DNA of 64,000 nucleotides from Bradyrhizobium diazoefficiens. GTDB taxonomy: Bacteria > Pseudomonadota > Alphaproteobacteria > Rhizobiales > Xanthobacteraceae. The position numbers and the translations under genes are program-made. Under the pieces are notes generated by a model that worked only from the letters and a program-made list of their open reading frames with translations, had not been told where the DNA came from and ran no database searches. Of the stretch, positions 36,169 to 44,703 are shown piece after piece. Location of the stretch: assembly GCF_016612535.1 (NCBI RefSeq), contig NZ_JAENXS010000002.1, positions 2,170,001-2,234,000 of the forward strand, in the 5' to 3' direction. Position 1 is the first letter of the stretch. Each line of letters begins with the position of its first letter.

Positions 36169-37527
36169 TCACGAGAGCCGAAGCGAGCCCCCCGCTGATC
36201 GAGGTTGATCGAGGTTGGCGATCGACACATCTGCGGGTCCTTCCGAAGGCTGCAAATTGGCGACTAACCGTTTTGCGATCAGCAGCATCAGGATCGCGGT
36301 CGCGAGGAGACCGCTCAAGAGGAGAAAGCCCCACTCGAAACTGTGATACGTGTCCTTGAGATGGCCAATCAATGTAGGCGTTGCGGCGCCTCCCAGGCTT
36401 CCGATCATGCTGATGAACGCGATCGTTCCGGGCGCTGTCGACCGGGACAAATAAGTCTGCGGGATCGACCAGAAGACCGGCATTCCCGACAGAACACCAA
36501 CGCTCGCGATCGTAAACCCGATTATGATGTACGTTGGAGCAGTAGCTTGCGCGACGATGACGAACCCGATCATCGCGGCGAGCAGCGCTGCGATCAAGGT
36601 ATTGAACCGCTCCTTCCTCTTGTCCGAGAACCGCGCCACCGCGATGATTGCCATCAGGCTCACCGCAGCCGGGACCGCCGACAGCAAGCCGATCTGAGTG
36701 TTGGGTGTCCCGTACGCCTTCAGTATCTGGGGCATCCAAGAGAATAGATTCGCGTTGGCGGCGAACAACGCGAAATAAGCGACGCAGAGAGAGAGTACGG
36801 ATGGAGACATAGCCGCCTTCAGCAGACCGAAGCTGATCTTCGCGGTCTTTCTTTGCTCCTGCTCAAGGTTATCGCTGAGCCACCTCTTCTCCTCGCTGCT
36901 CAACCATTTTGCGTCGTTCGGTTTGTTCGGAAGGGTCCAGTACGCGCAAAGACCGAGCAGAATGGTCGGCAACCCTTCGACAATGAAAAGCCACTGCCAA
37001 CCTCGCAAATTGAATGTCCCATCCAGCGCCAGAAGAGGGACCGAGATCAGCGAAGACACCAGATACGAAATCGGCACGGCATAACTGATCATCGCGTTAC
37101 TTTGCGCGCGATGCGCCGCGGGAAGCCAGAAGGTGAGATAGAGCATTATTCCGGGGAAGAGCCCGGCTTCGCCTGCGCCAAGCAGAGCCCGGAAGGAGAA
37201 GAAGCTGATTGGCCCCACCACGGCCGCCATTCCGATGGTCGCCAGTCCCCACATGAAAGCGATGCGGCTGAGGGTCAGTCGCGCACCCCATCGGTCGAGC
37301 GCGAGATTGCTCGGTATCTCAATGAGCCCATACGCTGCGTAGAAGATGCCGATGCCTGCACCAAACATGGCCGACGTTAGGCCCAGGTCGTGGTTCATCT
37401 GCAGCGCAGCGAACGCGATATTGTTGCGGTCGATGATGGCCATGAAGTAGAGGCCAAGTAGAATCCATAGGACGTGTCGTAGAAATTTTCGGGCTATGGC
37501 ATCGCCAAACCGATGTTCGTCGGACAT
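36169..37527 (-). CDS. MFS transporter, anion:cation symporter type
   Basis: A 452-residue transporter of the ACS family (phthalate/4-hydroxyphenylacetate/tartrate type): LYFMAIIDRNNIAFAALQMN in helix 1, YGLIEIPSNLALDRWGAR in the 2-3 loop, FRALLGAGEAGLFPG in helix 4, and about 12 helices. AAGGGAA stands before the ATG at 37527. Probably imports the carboxylated aromatic substrate of this cluster. A perfect 11-bp inverted repeat lies 65 bp upstream and a TetR gene follows in the upstream direction. Confidence 0.92.
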   Translation of the reverse strand: MSDEHRFGDAIARKFLRHVLWILLGLYFMAIIDRNNIAFAALQMNHDLGLTSAMFGAGIGIFYAAYGLIEIPSNLALDRWGARLTLSRIAFMWGLATIGMAAVVGPISFFSFRALLGAGEAGLFPGIMLYLTFWLPAAHRAQSNAMISYAVPISYLVSSLISVPLLALDGTFNLRGWQWLFIVEGLPTILLGLCAYWTLPNKPNDAKWLSSEEKRWLSDNLEQEQRKTAKISFGLLKAAMSPSVLSLCVAYFALFAANANLFSWMPQILKAYGTPNTQIGLLSAVPAAVSLMAIIAVARFSDKRKERFNTLIAALLAAMIGFVIVAQATAPTYIIIGFTIASVGVLSGMPVFWSIPQTYLSRSTAPGTIAFISMIGSLGGAATPTLIGHLKDTYHSFEWGFLLLSGLLATAILMLLIAKRLVANLQPSEGPADVSIANLDQPRSAGGSLRLS

Positions 37528-37591
37528 GAATTCGTTTCCCTTCCCTCGTTTCTCGTCCCATTGCGGCGCGGCGGACGAAGCAACCGGTTTA

Positions 37592-37617
37592 TTATTTTGT
37601 CCTTTTGGACAAAATAA
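37592..37617. promoter_or_regulatory. perfect palindrome before the MFS gene
   Basis: TTATTTTGTCC-TTTT-GGACAAAATAA, 11-bp arms without mismatch, 65-90 bp before the MFS start and downstream of the TetR gene. AT-rich and symmetrical, it is a strong operator candidate for that TetR protein. A terminator of the TetR gene is less likely because there is no GC stem. Confidence 0.65.
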
Positions 37618-37794
37618 CTTACTCCGAGTTCGGAGACAACACCCATGCGGCGAAATATCGCCACGCGCGAGCAGCACGGCTCTCCCTACCGCTTGGTCAC
37701 GGTGGTTCTTATTGGAGCAGAGACGGTCGAGCGGCCGGCTTAAGGAAAGGAGCCCACGGCTCCTTGAAGCTGGGCCGGATATTGTAGGGAAAGG

Positions 37795-38631
37795 CTACCG
37801 TTTGCGCGCCTTTCGCGACGCGGGAGTTTTACGAAGACCGCTTGCCGAAGGCCGAACCGAGCGTTTGCTCAAAGCTCCGGCTCCGCCTTGCGGACCGGCA
37901 GGAGCATCCCGGAAGAACAGCGAACAGCAAATAGTCACGTGCCGTTCGACGAAACTCGGCGAGAACGGCGATTGCCCCATGACGATCTCCGCTTCCGCCG
38001 CCTGCATGAAAATACGGGTAACGGCGCCGATGAACAGATAGAGGAGATGATCGGGATCGCCCTCAACGTATCGTCCCGCGCGCTGTGCCGACCGGATCAG
38101 CTTGGCAACGGACCGGAAGAATGTGCCGGTACGGTTCTCCACGATCCAGCGCAACCTGTCGGTAGACCGATCGCCTTCGTTAGCCATCAGCCAATGGAAG
38201 TCGGCATTGACGGCGGCAAACCTGACGAAGTCTTCCTGGATCAGTCGAAGCTTGGCAACGTCATCCAACCCGTCCATAGCGGACATTCGCGCCTGCCACT
38301 GGGCCGTGAAGTTCGATCCTGCGGCCGTCATGACGGCCTTCCACAGTCCTTCCTTGCTCTTGAAATGATAGATCACCAATGGATGTTGGACGTTGGCTTT
38401 GGCTGCAATGGTACGCGTAGAAGTCCCCTCAAATCCAAGCTCCGCGAACTCGGAATACGCGACTTTCAGGATGCGCTCGCGAGTATCGGCCGACCTCTGT
38501 TGTCGTCGCCGCTTCTTGACGTACTCCGAGGTCTTTTCCTCGAACATCTTGGTGTCGGTCGAATCTGTTCCCATAAAGCTCAATCTGCGGTTGGTCGTCT
38601 CCTCGTGTACGCTGTTTACGATGATGCTCAA
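37795..38631 (-). CDS. TetR-family regulator
   Basis: A regulator of up to 278 residues. The HTH is ILKVAYSEFAELGFEGTSTR, TIAAKANVQHPLVIYHFKSK. The ligand domain follows (FVRFAAVNADFHWLMANEGD; HLLYLFIGAVTRIFMQAAEAE) and ends in a basic tail SASGLRKTPASRKARKR. The start is unclear: ATGs at 38631, 38574 and 38547 all precede the HTH, and none has an ideal ribosome site. It is located between the ferredoxin reductase operon and the MFS gene and probably represses the latter. Confidence 0.85.
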   Translation of the reverse strand: MSIIVNSVHEETTNRRLSFMGTDSTDTKMFEEKTSEYVKKRRRQQRSADTRERILKVAYSEFAELGFEGTSTRTIAAKANVQHPLVIYHFKSKEGLWKAVMTAAGSNFTAQWQARMSAMDGLDDVAKLRLIQEDFVRFAAVNADFHWLMANEGDRSTDRLRWIVENRTGTFFRSVAKLIRSAQRAGRYVEGDPDHLLYLFIGAVTRIFMQAAEAEIVMGQSPFSPSFVERHVTICCSLFFRDAPAGPQGGAGALSKRSVRPSASGLRKTPASRKARKR

Positions 38632-38730
38632 AAAATTGAAAGCGAAAGGCCCCTTATCGACACGGCTTCCGAGACGCCGAAGTCGCGCGGGATCGGCGAT
38701 TGGTCTCTATATCGCGCTTCGAGACACCGC

Positions 38731-39972
38731 TTAGCGGCTGTGCAGCCGGGCAAAAAGCGACTTAATGTCGAAAGCGCTATCGGCCGCCTGCTTGGGCGTG
38801 ATCGAGACGCCCTCACCGATCAGGCGCCTAGCGGCCAAATGATCGCCGGGGCGATTTACCGTCTCAACACAGCGTAGAATGCCGGATTTGAACGAGAAAA
38901 CGGAAAAACTTCGCGATGCCGGCGCTCCTCGGAGGACGGATGAATCGCAATCTCCGACAAGCCCGGCCATCTGCAGTTTCAGGTCGCCCTGATCGCTCCA
39001 GAACCACGGAAGACTCGCATAGCTGGCTGTTCTCCCTACCAGCTTCCGCGCCACGACACGTGCTTGGTCTACGGCGTTCTGAACTGATTCGAGTCTCGTC
39101 GTATCCGCAGCGAACGAATTGAAACGCAACGCGCAGTCCCCGATGGCCGATATCGTCTCGTCGCTGCTGGTTAGGCCGACGTCGACGCTGATGCCATTGC
39201 GACAATCGAGACCCGCTTCCCGCGCGATCTCGTCGAGAGCAAGCGTTCCGATTCCCACAAGTACAAGGTCAGCAGGCAGCCTGCGACCTTCCGACAGGAC
39301 CACGCCGGTGACTCTTCCTCGATCACCTTCGATCCTCTCGACTTGGCACCCAAAATGAATCGTGCAGCCAAAGTCGCCATGGGCCTGCCTGAAGAAGTTC
39401 GAGATATTCTCTGAGACCGCCCTAGCCATAACGCGGGAAGCCGACTCGACCACATGAACCTGCGCGCCGGCCTTGACCGCCGTGGCAGCGAATTCGAGAC
39501 CAATGAACCCTGCTCCGATGACGACGACTTGAGCCGCCGAGGACAAGTGCTCTCGGATCAGGCACGCATCATCGAGGTTTCTCAGCCTCAACACGCCATC
39601 GAGTTCTGCGCCCGGCAACGGAATATCGCGCACCCTTGAGCCTGTAGCGATGATCAGATGCCGGTAGCTCAATCGCCCACCCGACCGAAGGACGACCTCT
39701 CTTTGCGCCCGATCGATTGCTTCGACGGCCTCCCCCAGAGCGAGCTCGATTCGCTGGTCCGTGTAGAAGGCGGGGCCACGGAGCAGCAACGCGTCCCCCA
39801 TTTTCTCCTTGGTCATGAACGCCTTCGACAAGGGAGGCCGCTGATATGGCAGGTGTTCCTCCCCGCTAAGCAGAAGTATCCGGTCGTTGAAGCCTTCTTC
39901 CCGCAGCGATGCAGCGGCCTGCACTCCTGCGTGGCCCGCGCCGATGATGACTACAGGGGCGTCAGCGCGCAT
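38731..39972 (-). CDS. FAD-dependent ferredoxin reductase of a Rieske oxygenase system
   Basis: A 413-residue BphA4/HcaD-like flavoprotein: FAD motif VVIIGAGHAGVQAAASLRE, LPYQRPPLSK, NAD motif VVVIGAGFIGLEFAA, second FAD motif ISAIGDCALRF and the C-terminal SLPWFWSDQGDLKLQMAGL typical of the family. It passes electrons from NADH to a ferredoxin for the Rieske oxygenase encoded at 45.1 kb. Last gene of the leftward operon. No ferredoxin gene is found in the window. Confidence 0.93.
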   Translation of the reverse strand: MRADAPVVIIGAGHAGVQAAASLREEGFNDRILLLSGEEHLPYQRPPLSKAFMTKEKMGDALLLRGPAFYTDQRIELALGEAVEAIDRAQREVVLRSGGRLSYRHLIIATGSRVRDIPLPGAELDGVLRLRNLDDACLIREHLSSAAQVVVIGAGFIGLEFAATAVKAGAQVHVVESASRVMARAVSENISNFFRQAHGDFGCTIHFGCQVERIEGDRGRVTGVVLSEGRRLPADLVLVGIGTLALDEIAREAGLDCRNGISVDVGLTSSDETISAIGDCALRFNSFAADTTRLESVQNAVDQARVVARKLVGRTASYASLPWFWSDQGDLKLQMAGLVGDCDSSVLRGAPASRSFSVFSFKSGILRCVETVNRPGDHLAARRLIGEGVSITPKQAADSAFDIKSLFARLHSR

Positions 39973-40000
39973 TCCGTCGTCCTCGATCTGCCCTGACGAA

Positions 40001-40657
40001 CTATCGCGACGACCGACTTTGCAGAGAATGGTAGCGCAGCTGCTCTCGCGCCTTGTCCAAGCGCATTCCGCCGAGCACAGCCTCCCGAATCTTGGCCTCC
40101 GAGTCGGCGATTTGCCTGGCGACCCGGACGATCTCCTCCAACCTCTCGGCAGGGAGCACCAGGACGCCGTCTGCGTCCCCTACAATCCAGTCCCCCGGCG
40201 CGACGCGTGTCCCCGAAAGCTGGACGGGAGTGTTGTACGAGACCGCAGCGACACGATCCTTTCCCGTCCGCATCGTGTTCGCCCGCGCGAAGATCGGGTA
40301 GCTGACTTCGATGCTACGGCCGATATCCCGGCAAACACCGTCGATGACAGTTCCACCGATTTTGCGCCGATCGGCAACCATCGTGAGGATGTCCCCCCAG
40401 ACTGTGGCGTCCAGACGGCCATTGTTATCGATGACGACGACCTGTCCAGGTTCGACGTCATCGATATAATCACCGACGGAAGCACCCGTTGTGCCGACTG
40501 GCAGCATCTGAATTGTGAATGCGCGACCAGCAAGGCTCATCGAACGGTCGAACGGCATGATACCGAGGCATTGCCCTTCGATACCGAGACGGTCCAATGC
40601 ATCGGAAAGTGTCGTAACGCCAATAGCCTTGAGGGTCGCAGAGGTTTCAGTCGACAT
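40001..40657 (-). CDS. RraA/LigK-family aldolase-like protein (1 of 3)
   Basis: A 218-residue RraA-fold protein: TTLSDALDRLG, VVVIDNNGRLDATVWGDILT, GTVIDGVCRDIGRS (the conserved Arg-Asp of metal-dependent class II pyruvate aldolases) and PGDWIVGDADGVLVLP. Closest functional models are 4-carboxy-4-hydroxy-2-oxoadipate aldolase (LigK/GalC type) or dimethylmenaquinone-methyltransferase-like proteins. It starts one base after the stop of the second paralogue. Which of the three is the aldolase cannot be told from sequence. Confidence 0.85.
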   Translation of the reverse strand: MSTETSATLKAIGVTTLSDALDRLGIEGQCLGIMPFDRSMSLAGRAFTIQMLPVGTTGASVGDYIDDVEPGQVVVIDNNGRLDATVWGDILTMVADRRKIGGTVIDGVCRDIGRSIEVSYPIFARANTMRTGKDRVAAVSYNTPVQLSGTRVAPGDWIVGDADGVLVLPAERLEEIVRVARQIADSEAKIREAVLGGMRLDKAREQLRYHSLQSRSSR

Positions 40658-40658
40658 A

Positions 40659-41315
40659 TTAGCGCTCCTTCTTCAGCATGTTCTCGTATGCAGCGCTCAT
40701 AACCTCATCGATCGGATCGCCGCGATTGATCGCCGTAGCCATCGCCTGTTCGCGCTGATAGATAACTTCGGCCGTTCGAATGACCTCTTCGGCCCGTCGC
40801 CGGCTGACGAAGACGACCCCACTGCCGTCGGCCAGCACGAGATCACCGGGCATCACGTCCACGGAGCCGAAACTGATCGCCTCCTGGAAGGAATGCTCTG
40901 CGACTCTGCCTCGGGCGGTCACCGGAACCGCCGCCTTCGCGAATATTGGCAGCCCCAATTCCCGGCTCTCGTCGATATCGCGACAGGCCCCATCAACCAG
41001 CACGGCAGCGACACCCTTTCGCACGGCGCCACGACTGAGCAATCCGCCCCAGCCAGAGACGTCCGTGCGCCCGCAATGTTCGACGACGATGATGTCCCCG
41101 GCTTCGGCCGCCATAATGGCGCCCGCACCTAGATGCCTTGTCGAAGCTCCCCCGAGCGGGGCGCCAAGCTTGACCGTGACCACTCGACCCGCCACCTTCG
41201 CGGGCCCGGTCAACGGGCCGATACCGATCACAGCGCCAGGTAAACCGAGCCTATCTAGCGCGTCGGAGACCGAACACGCGTCCAGCGTACCTAGTCTTAC
41301 GATATGGTCGCTCAT
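40659..41315 (-). CDS. RraA/LigK-family aldolase-like protein (2 of 3)
   Basis: A 218-residue paralogue: CSVSDALDRLGLPGAVIGIG, IIVVEHCGRTDVSGWGGLL, VLVDGACRDIDESRELGLPI and PGDLVLADGSGVVFV. The catalytic Arg-Asp pair (CRD) is kept. The start MSDHIVRLGTLDA at 41315 is chosen over the upstream open frame because it aligns with paralogue 1. It lies 22 bp after the RidA gene. Likely works on a 2-oxo-4-hydroxy acid formed by the LigJ-like enzyme, or processes a related compound. Confidence 0.85.
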   Translation of the reverse strand: MSDHIVRLGTLDACSVSDALDRLGLPGAVIGIGPLTGPAKVAGRVVTVKLGAPLGGASTRHLGAGAIMAAEAGDIIVVEHCGRTDVSGWGGLLSRGAVRKGVAAVLVDGACRDIDESRELGLPIFAKAAVPVTARGRVAEHSFQEAISFGSVDVMPGDLVLADGSGVVFVSRRRAEEVIRTAEVIYQREQAMATAINRGDPIDEVMSAAYENMLKKER

Positions 41316-41337
41316 TGCACCTCCTTGCTTGCAATCA

Positions 41338-41724
41338 CTAAGCGACCGCGGTCGCGTCGCACTGCACGAGCATGTTCGACGGCAGGTGATCGTTTTGGAA
41401 CGTATGACGCGCCGGGCGGGAAGTCGGATCCGGGAAAGCAAGCAGCCAATGCTTGTTGACTGCGGCGCGCGCTTCGGGCGCTTTAACGTATACCGTCATC
41501 TTGACGACCTGCTCCATGGTCGCGCCGGCGGCCGCTATGATCCGTGTGAGGTTGTGAAACATGAGTTCCGCCTGTTTCTCAACATCGTCCGGGATCTTGC
41601 CGGTCGCAGGATCGAGTCCGTAGATTCCCCCGGTCATCACGATATTGCCGACGCGGGAGGCAGCGGGGATTGGCTGCGCCCCGTGACTGAACCCTTCGAC
41701 CTGAATGCTTTTCCGTACGCTCAT
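41338..41724 (-). CDS. RidA (YjgF/UK114) family protein (1 of 2)
   Basis: A 128-residue trimeric enamine/imine deaminase-type protein: NIVMTGGIYGLDPATGKIPD, AGATMEQVVKMTVYVK and SRPARHTFQ (the arginine that holds the substrate carboxylate). Some members are dedicated catabolic enzymes such as 2-aminomuconate deaminase, so a pathway-specific role is possible here. Placed between the LigJ-like amidohydrolase and RraA paralogue 2 in one operon. Confidence 0.88.
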   Translation of the reverse strand: MSVRKSIQVEGFSHGAQPIPAASRVGNIVMTGGIYGLDPATGKIPDDVEKQAELMFHNLTRIIAAAGATMEQVVKMTVYVKAPEARAAVNKHWLLAFPDPTSRPARHTFQNDHLPSNMLVQCDATAVA

Positions 41725-41748
41725 GGTGTCTCCTGCCGGTAGGGTTGT

Positions 41749-42753
41749 TTAGACGTCGAGGCGCGAAAAGAACTTCCTTGCGTTGTGTTCGAACACTCCC
41801 TTTTTCTCCTCCGCACCGATGGTTTCGATCGACTCGATGACAGGCTTGAGGTCGTCGTAGGCCCTCTTGGACTGCGGATCGATCCCCCCGCCACTGCCTG
41901 GCCGTTCCGTTCCGAACATGCATCGATCCGCCCCAACGACGTCGAACAGAAGTTCGAGAGACTTTCTGTTATGGACGACCGTGTCGAACCAGAACCGCTT
42001 CAGAGAAGCATCAAAGCTCTCGGTGTCCTTCGGCAGACGACCTGCGGCGATCGCCATCTGCCTATTCGACCGCCAACGACCGACCTGATACGGCACTGAA
42101 CCGCCGCCATGGCTTACAAGCAGTTTCAGCGATGGAAACCGTTGAAACACGTCCGACCGCGTGATCGAAGTAATAGCGAGGCTCTCTTCGGTGATGAAGT
42201 GCTCGTCGTAGGTCTCACGACCGCAGCAAGCGCAACTGTGAATGTGTGCCGGGATATCGTGTCGGCAGAGAAACTCGTAGAGCGGGAACCAGTATGGATC
42301 CGCGAGAGTCGGGGATCTTCCGGTGCCTTCGGATGGGTCCGGATTCAGCAGAACGCCGACGAATCCGAGATCGTCGATGCACCGCTTGATTTCGTCGAAC
42401 ATCGCCTCGACGGGAGCTCCAACCGCCTGCGGGAGCCCCCCGACGCCACGAAATCGCTTCGGGTGCATCCTTACCGTACGGGCGATCACGTTGTTGTTGT
42501 CCTCGGCCCAGGTGACGACGTCTTCCCAGCGGTTTTCGCCGTGCACCATCATAAAAGGACGGGGCGATATGATCTGTAGATCGGTGCCGACTCCATCCAT
42601 GATCGAAACGTTCTGCGCCGCCGATTTCTCAAGATCGGCATCCGAAATCGAAGCGGGATACTTTCCGTATTGGCCGCGAGCAACGACGAGATTGCTCCTG
42701 TGGGCGTAAAGTGTCGGCGGTGCGACGAGATGTGCGTGGGCGTCGATGATCAT
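41749..42753 (-). CDS. amidohydrolase-2 family enzyme, LigJ-like oxalomesaconate hydratase candidate
   Basis: A 334-residue TIM-barrel metal enzyme: IIDAHAHLVAPPTLYAHR, the metal histidine in IPAHIHSCACC, LLVSHGGGSVPYQVGRW, and the terminal block MFGTERPGSGGGIDPQ then LKPVIESIETIGAEEKKGVF. The C-terminal block resembles 4-oxalomesaconate hydratase (LigJ) of protocatechuate/gallate meta-cleavage more than decarboxylases of the ACMSD branch. It would hydrate oxalomesaconate to the substrate of a LigK-type aldolase, and RraA-fold genes flank it. Decarboxylase activity remains an alternative. Confidence 0.82.
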   Translation of the reverse strand: MIIDAHAHLVAPPTLYAHRSNLVVARGQYGKYPASISDADLEKSAAQNVSIMDGVGTDLQIISPRPFMMVHGENRWEDVVTWAEDNNNVIARTVRMHPKRFRGVGGLPQAVGAPVEAMFDEIKRCIDDLGFVGVLLNPDPSEGTGRSPTLADPYWFPLYEFLCRHDIPAHIHSCACCGRETYDEHFITEESLAITSITRSDVFQRFPSLKLLVSHGGGSVPYQVGRWRSNRQMAIAAGRLPKDTESFDASLKRFWFDTVVHNRKSLELLFDVVGADRCMFGTERPGSGGGIDPQSKRAYDDLKPVIESIETIGAEEKKGVFEHNARKFFSRLDV

Positions 42754-42786
42754 CTGAATGCTTCTCCGTTTGCTCGAACGCGTTTC

Positions 42787-43440
42787 CTAGAGATCGTAGA
42801 CATCGACAGTGAGAGCGCCGTCTCTTATGCGGGAAATTATGGCCGCCTCCTTTTCCTCACGTACGAGAGATGCCGGAATCGCGAATCTCGCCTGATCCGG
42901 CGTAAGCACGACGACTCCGTCGGCATCCCCGAAGACGAGATCCCCTCTGGCGATCTCGACATCGCCGATTGTTACGGGTTCACCAATCGCCCCATCGCCA
43001 TTGCGATCCTTCACGGTGCCGCGAATATTGACGCAGGCGGAGAACGTCGGCAGCCCCAACGTACGCAATGCCAGCGTGTCTCGTACGCCGCCGTTGATGA
43101 CGATGCCCGCCAACCCGCGCGTGGCCGCGGAAGTCGCCATGATCTCTCCCCAGTAGCCAAATTCGATGCCGTCACCGGCCGATACGACAAGAACGTCGCC
43201 CGGCTCCGCGACAGCAAGCGCGCGGTGGATCCACAGATTATCGCCAGCAGGCGTACGTACCGGGAATGCGGGGCCGCAGACGCGCATTTCCGGCTCGATC
43301 GGCTTTATCGCGCTCGGAAGCGCGCCCAGCCTGCCGACGCTTTCGTGAAGAGTAGCGGACGAGAGCCAAAGAGCCTTCCTTAGGAGCTGCGGGTCGATCA
43401 CACCGCTTCTCCCGCTTTCCGCGGGTTTTTGACCGGTCAT
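42787..43440 (-). CDS. RraA/LigK-family aldolase-like protein (3 of 3)
   Basis: A 217-residue paralogue, the most divergent: TLHESVGRLGALPSAIKPIE, VLVVSAGDGIEFGYWGEIMA, IVINGGVRDTLALRTLGLP and RGDLVFGDADGVVVLTP. The Arg-Asp pair is kept (VRD). The start MTGQKPAESGRSG at 43440 has GAGGGAG upstream. First gene of the leftward operon, 177 bp from the divergent dioxygenase. Its first-gene position and LigK-like GEIMA/INGGVRD pattern make it the best single candidate for the 4-carboxy-4-hydroxy-2-oxoadipate aldolase. Confidence 0.85.
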   Translation of the reverse strand: MTGQKPAESGRSGVIDPQLLRKALWLSSATLHESVGRLGALPSAIKPIEPEMRVCGPAFPVRTPAGDNLWIHRALAVAEPGDVLVVSAGDGIEFGYWGEIMATSAATRGLAGIVINGGVRDTLALRTLGLPTFSACVNIRGTVKDRNGDGAIGEPVTIGDVEIARGDLVFGDADGVVVLTPDQARFAIPASLVREEKEAAIISRIRDGALTVDVYDL

Positions 43441-43470
43441 GCAGAGGCGCTCCCTCGAATTTTTATATAT

Positions 43471-43480
43471 ACCACGTGGT
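43471..43480. promoter_or_regulatory. CCACGTGG operator 1 in divergent catabolic promoter
   Basis: Perfect palindrome ACCACGTGGT flanked symmetrically by TATATATA and CTATATA-type sequence (43465-43487). It is 31 bp before the leftward operon start. It shares its core with the site at 43571. No adjacent gene encodes an obvious cognate regulator. Confidence 0.65.
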
Positions 43481-43570
43481 CTATATAATTGTTCGCGTCG
43501 ATAGACAAGCGAGCTTTTCGGGCGTCCCAGCCATGCCGAGGATTGCCAAACGCGGCACCTCACTATATTG

Positions 43571-43580
43571 TCCACGTGGT
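43571..43580. promoter_or_regulatory. CCACGTGG operator 2 in divergent catabolic promoter
   Basis: TTGTCCACGTGGTCAA (43569-43583 region), nearly perfect dyad with the same CCACGTGG core, 38 bp before the dioxygenase start. The pair is spaced exactly 100 bp centre to centre, so DNA looping or independent control of each operon is possible. Confidence 0.65.
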
Positions 43581-43617
43581 CAATTTATAAGAAGCGATCG
43601 ATTACGAGGAGATCGAA

Positions 43618-44610
43618 ATGGCCGAGGTCGTATTTAGCTTCGCGGCGTCGCATACGCCGATGCTCACGCTCGAAGGCAAGCGCTGGACGGAACGGGCCAG
43701 AGACGACCTCAAGAACCAGAGGCTCAATCTTTCCGATGGCCGCTTCATAAGTTACGACGAGTTGGCCAGGGAGAACGGCGCGCCCTACGTCGACGTCGCT
43801 ACGGAGGAGAATTTCCTCGAGATCGAAAGGGCTTCGCAGAAGGCCCTCGATAAGATCGCCGATCGACTCGAGCAGGCCAATCCCGATGTAGTTATTATCG
43901 TGGGCGACGATCAGGCCGAGCTGTTCAGTCTCGCCAACATACCCGCCATGTCGATCTTCTACGGCGAAGAGATCCTTACCCACGAAAGGCATCTGACGAC
44001 GCAAACACCAAGCTGGGTAAGCGCGGTAGTGAAAGGGTATGCAATGGACGCCGTCCATGCCTTCCCGGGGCATCCGGAACTCGCCCTCGAATTGATACGC
44101 GGTCTAATCGACAAGGATGTCGATATCGGCGCGGCCGCCAAGGTAGATGATCCCCTCAAGGCCGGGTTCGGCCATGCTTACGGGTTCATCATTGAACGAT
44201 TGTTCAAAGGCCGCGCTATTCCCGTCGTCCCAATCCTGCTCAACACTTACTATCCGCCCAACGCTCCCACGGCGCGACGATGCTATGATGTGGGCCGAGC
44301 TTTGACGGAAACCATCGCGGCCAGCAAGAGCAATTTGCGCGTCGCGGTGGCGGCGAGCGGAGGGCTCAGTCATTTCGTGGTGGACGAGGCGCTCGATCGC
44401 AATATCCTTCAGGCGATCAAGCAAAAAGACGTCCAGACTCTAAAGGCTCTGTCCCGCAACCAACTGAACTCGGGATCGTCGGAAATTCTGAATTGGATCA
44501 TGGTCGCGGGCATGTCGGAGAAGCTCGCCAACGATTGGAGCGAGTACTATCCGGCATACCGGACGCCCGCGGGCACCGGAACGGGCATTGGATTCGCGAC
44601 CTGGTCCTAG
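43618..44610 (+). CDS. class III extradiol ring-cleavage dioxygenase (LigB/DesZ-like)
   Basis: A 330-residue iron(II) enzyme. The N-terminal AEVVFSFAASHTPMLTLEGK holds the first iron histidine (His12). VVIIVGDDQAELFSL, PGHPELALELIRGL and AASGGLSHFVVDEAL (conserved catalytic histidine) follow. The length and the block MAEVVFSFAASHTPM with RFISYDELAREN resemble single-chain gallate or 3-O-methylgallate dioxygenases rather than LigAB, and no LigA subunit gene is present. Strong ribosome site ACGAGGAG. First gene of the rightward operon. Confidence 0.88.
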   Translation: MAEVVFSFAASHTPMLTLEGKRWTERARDDLKNQRLNLSDGRFISYDELARENGAPYVDVATEENFLEIERASQKALDKIADRLEQANPDVVIIVGDDQAELFSLANIPAMSIFYGEEILTHERHLTTQTPSWVSAVVKGYAMDAVHAFPGHPELALELIRGLIDKDVDIGAAAKVDDPLKAGFGHAYGFIIERLFKGRAIPVVPILLNTYYPPNAPTARRCYDVGRALTETIAASKSNLRVAVAASGGLSHFVVDEALDRNILQAIKQKDVQTLKALSRNQLNSGSSEILNWIMVAGMSEKLANDWSEYYPAYRTPAGTGTGIGFATWS

Positions 44611-44703
44611 GCCAGAGCCAAAACTGATACTCAAAGGCGGTCGGGCGGCGTCCAGTCGACGCGAACCCGAAGTCATAAAATCAACCAGGAGGAAAGGTCA
44701 GAT

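Noticed and set aside
43618..44610. Protocatechuate 4,5-dioxygenase LigB with partner LigA
   Set aside because: No LigA-like subunit gene is present and the length fits single-chain gallate/methylgallate-type enzymes better; LigC and LigI are also missing.
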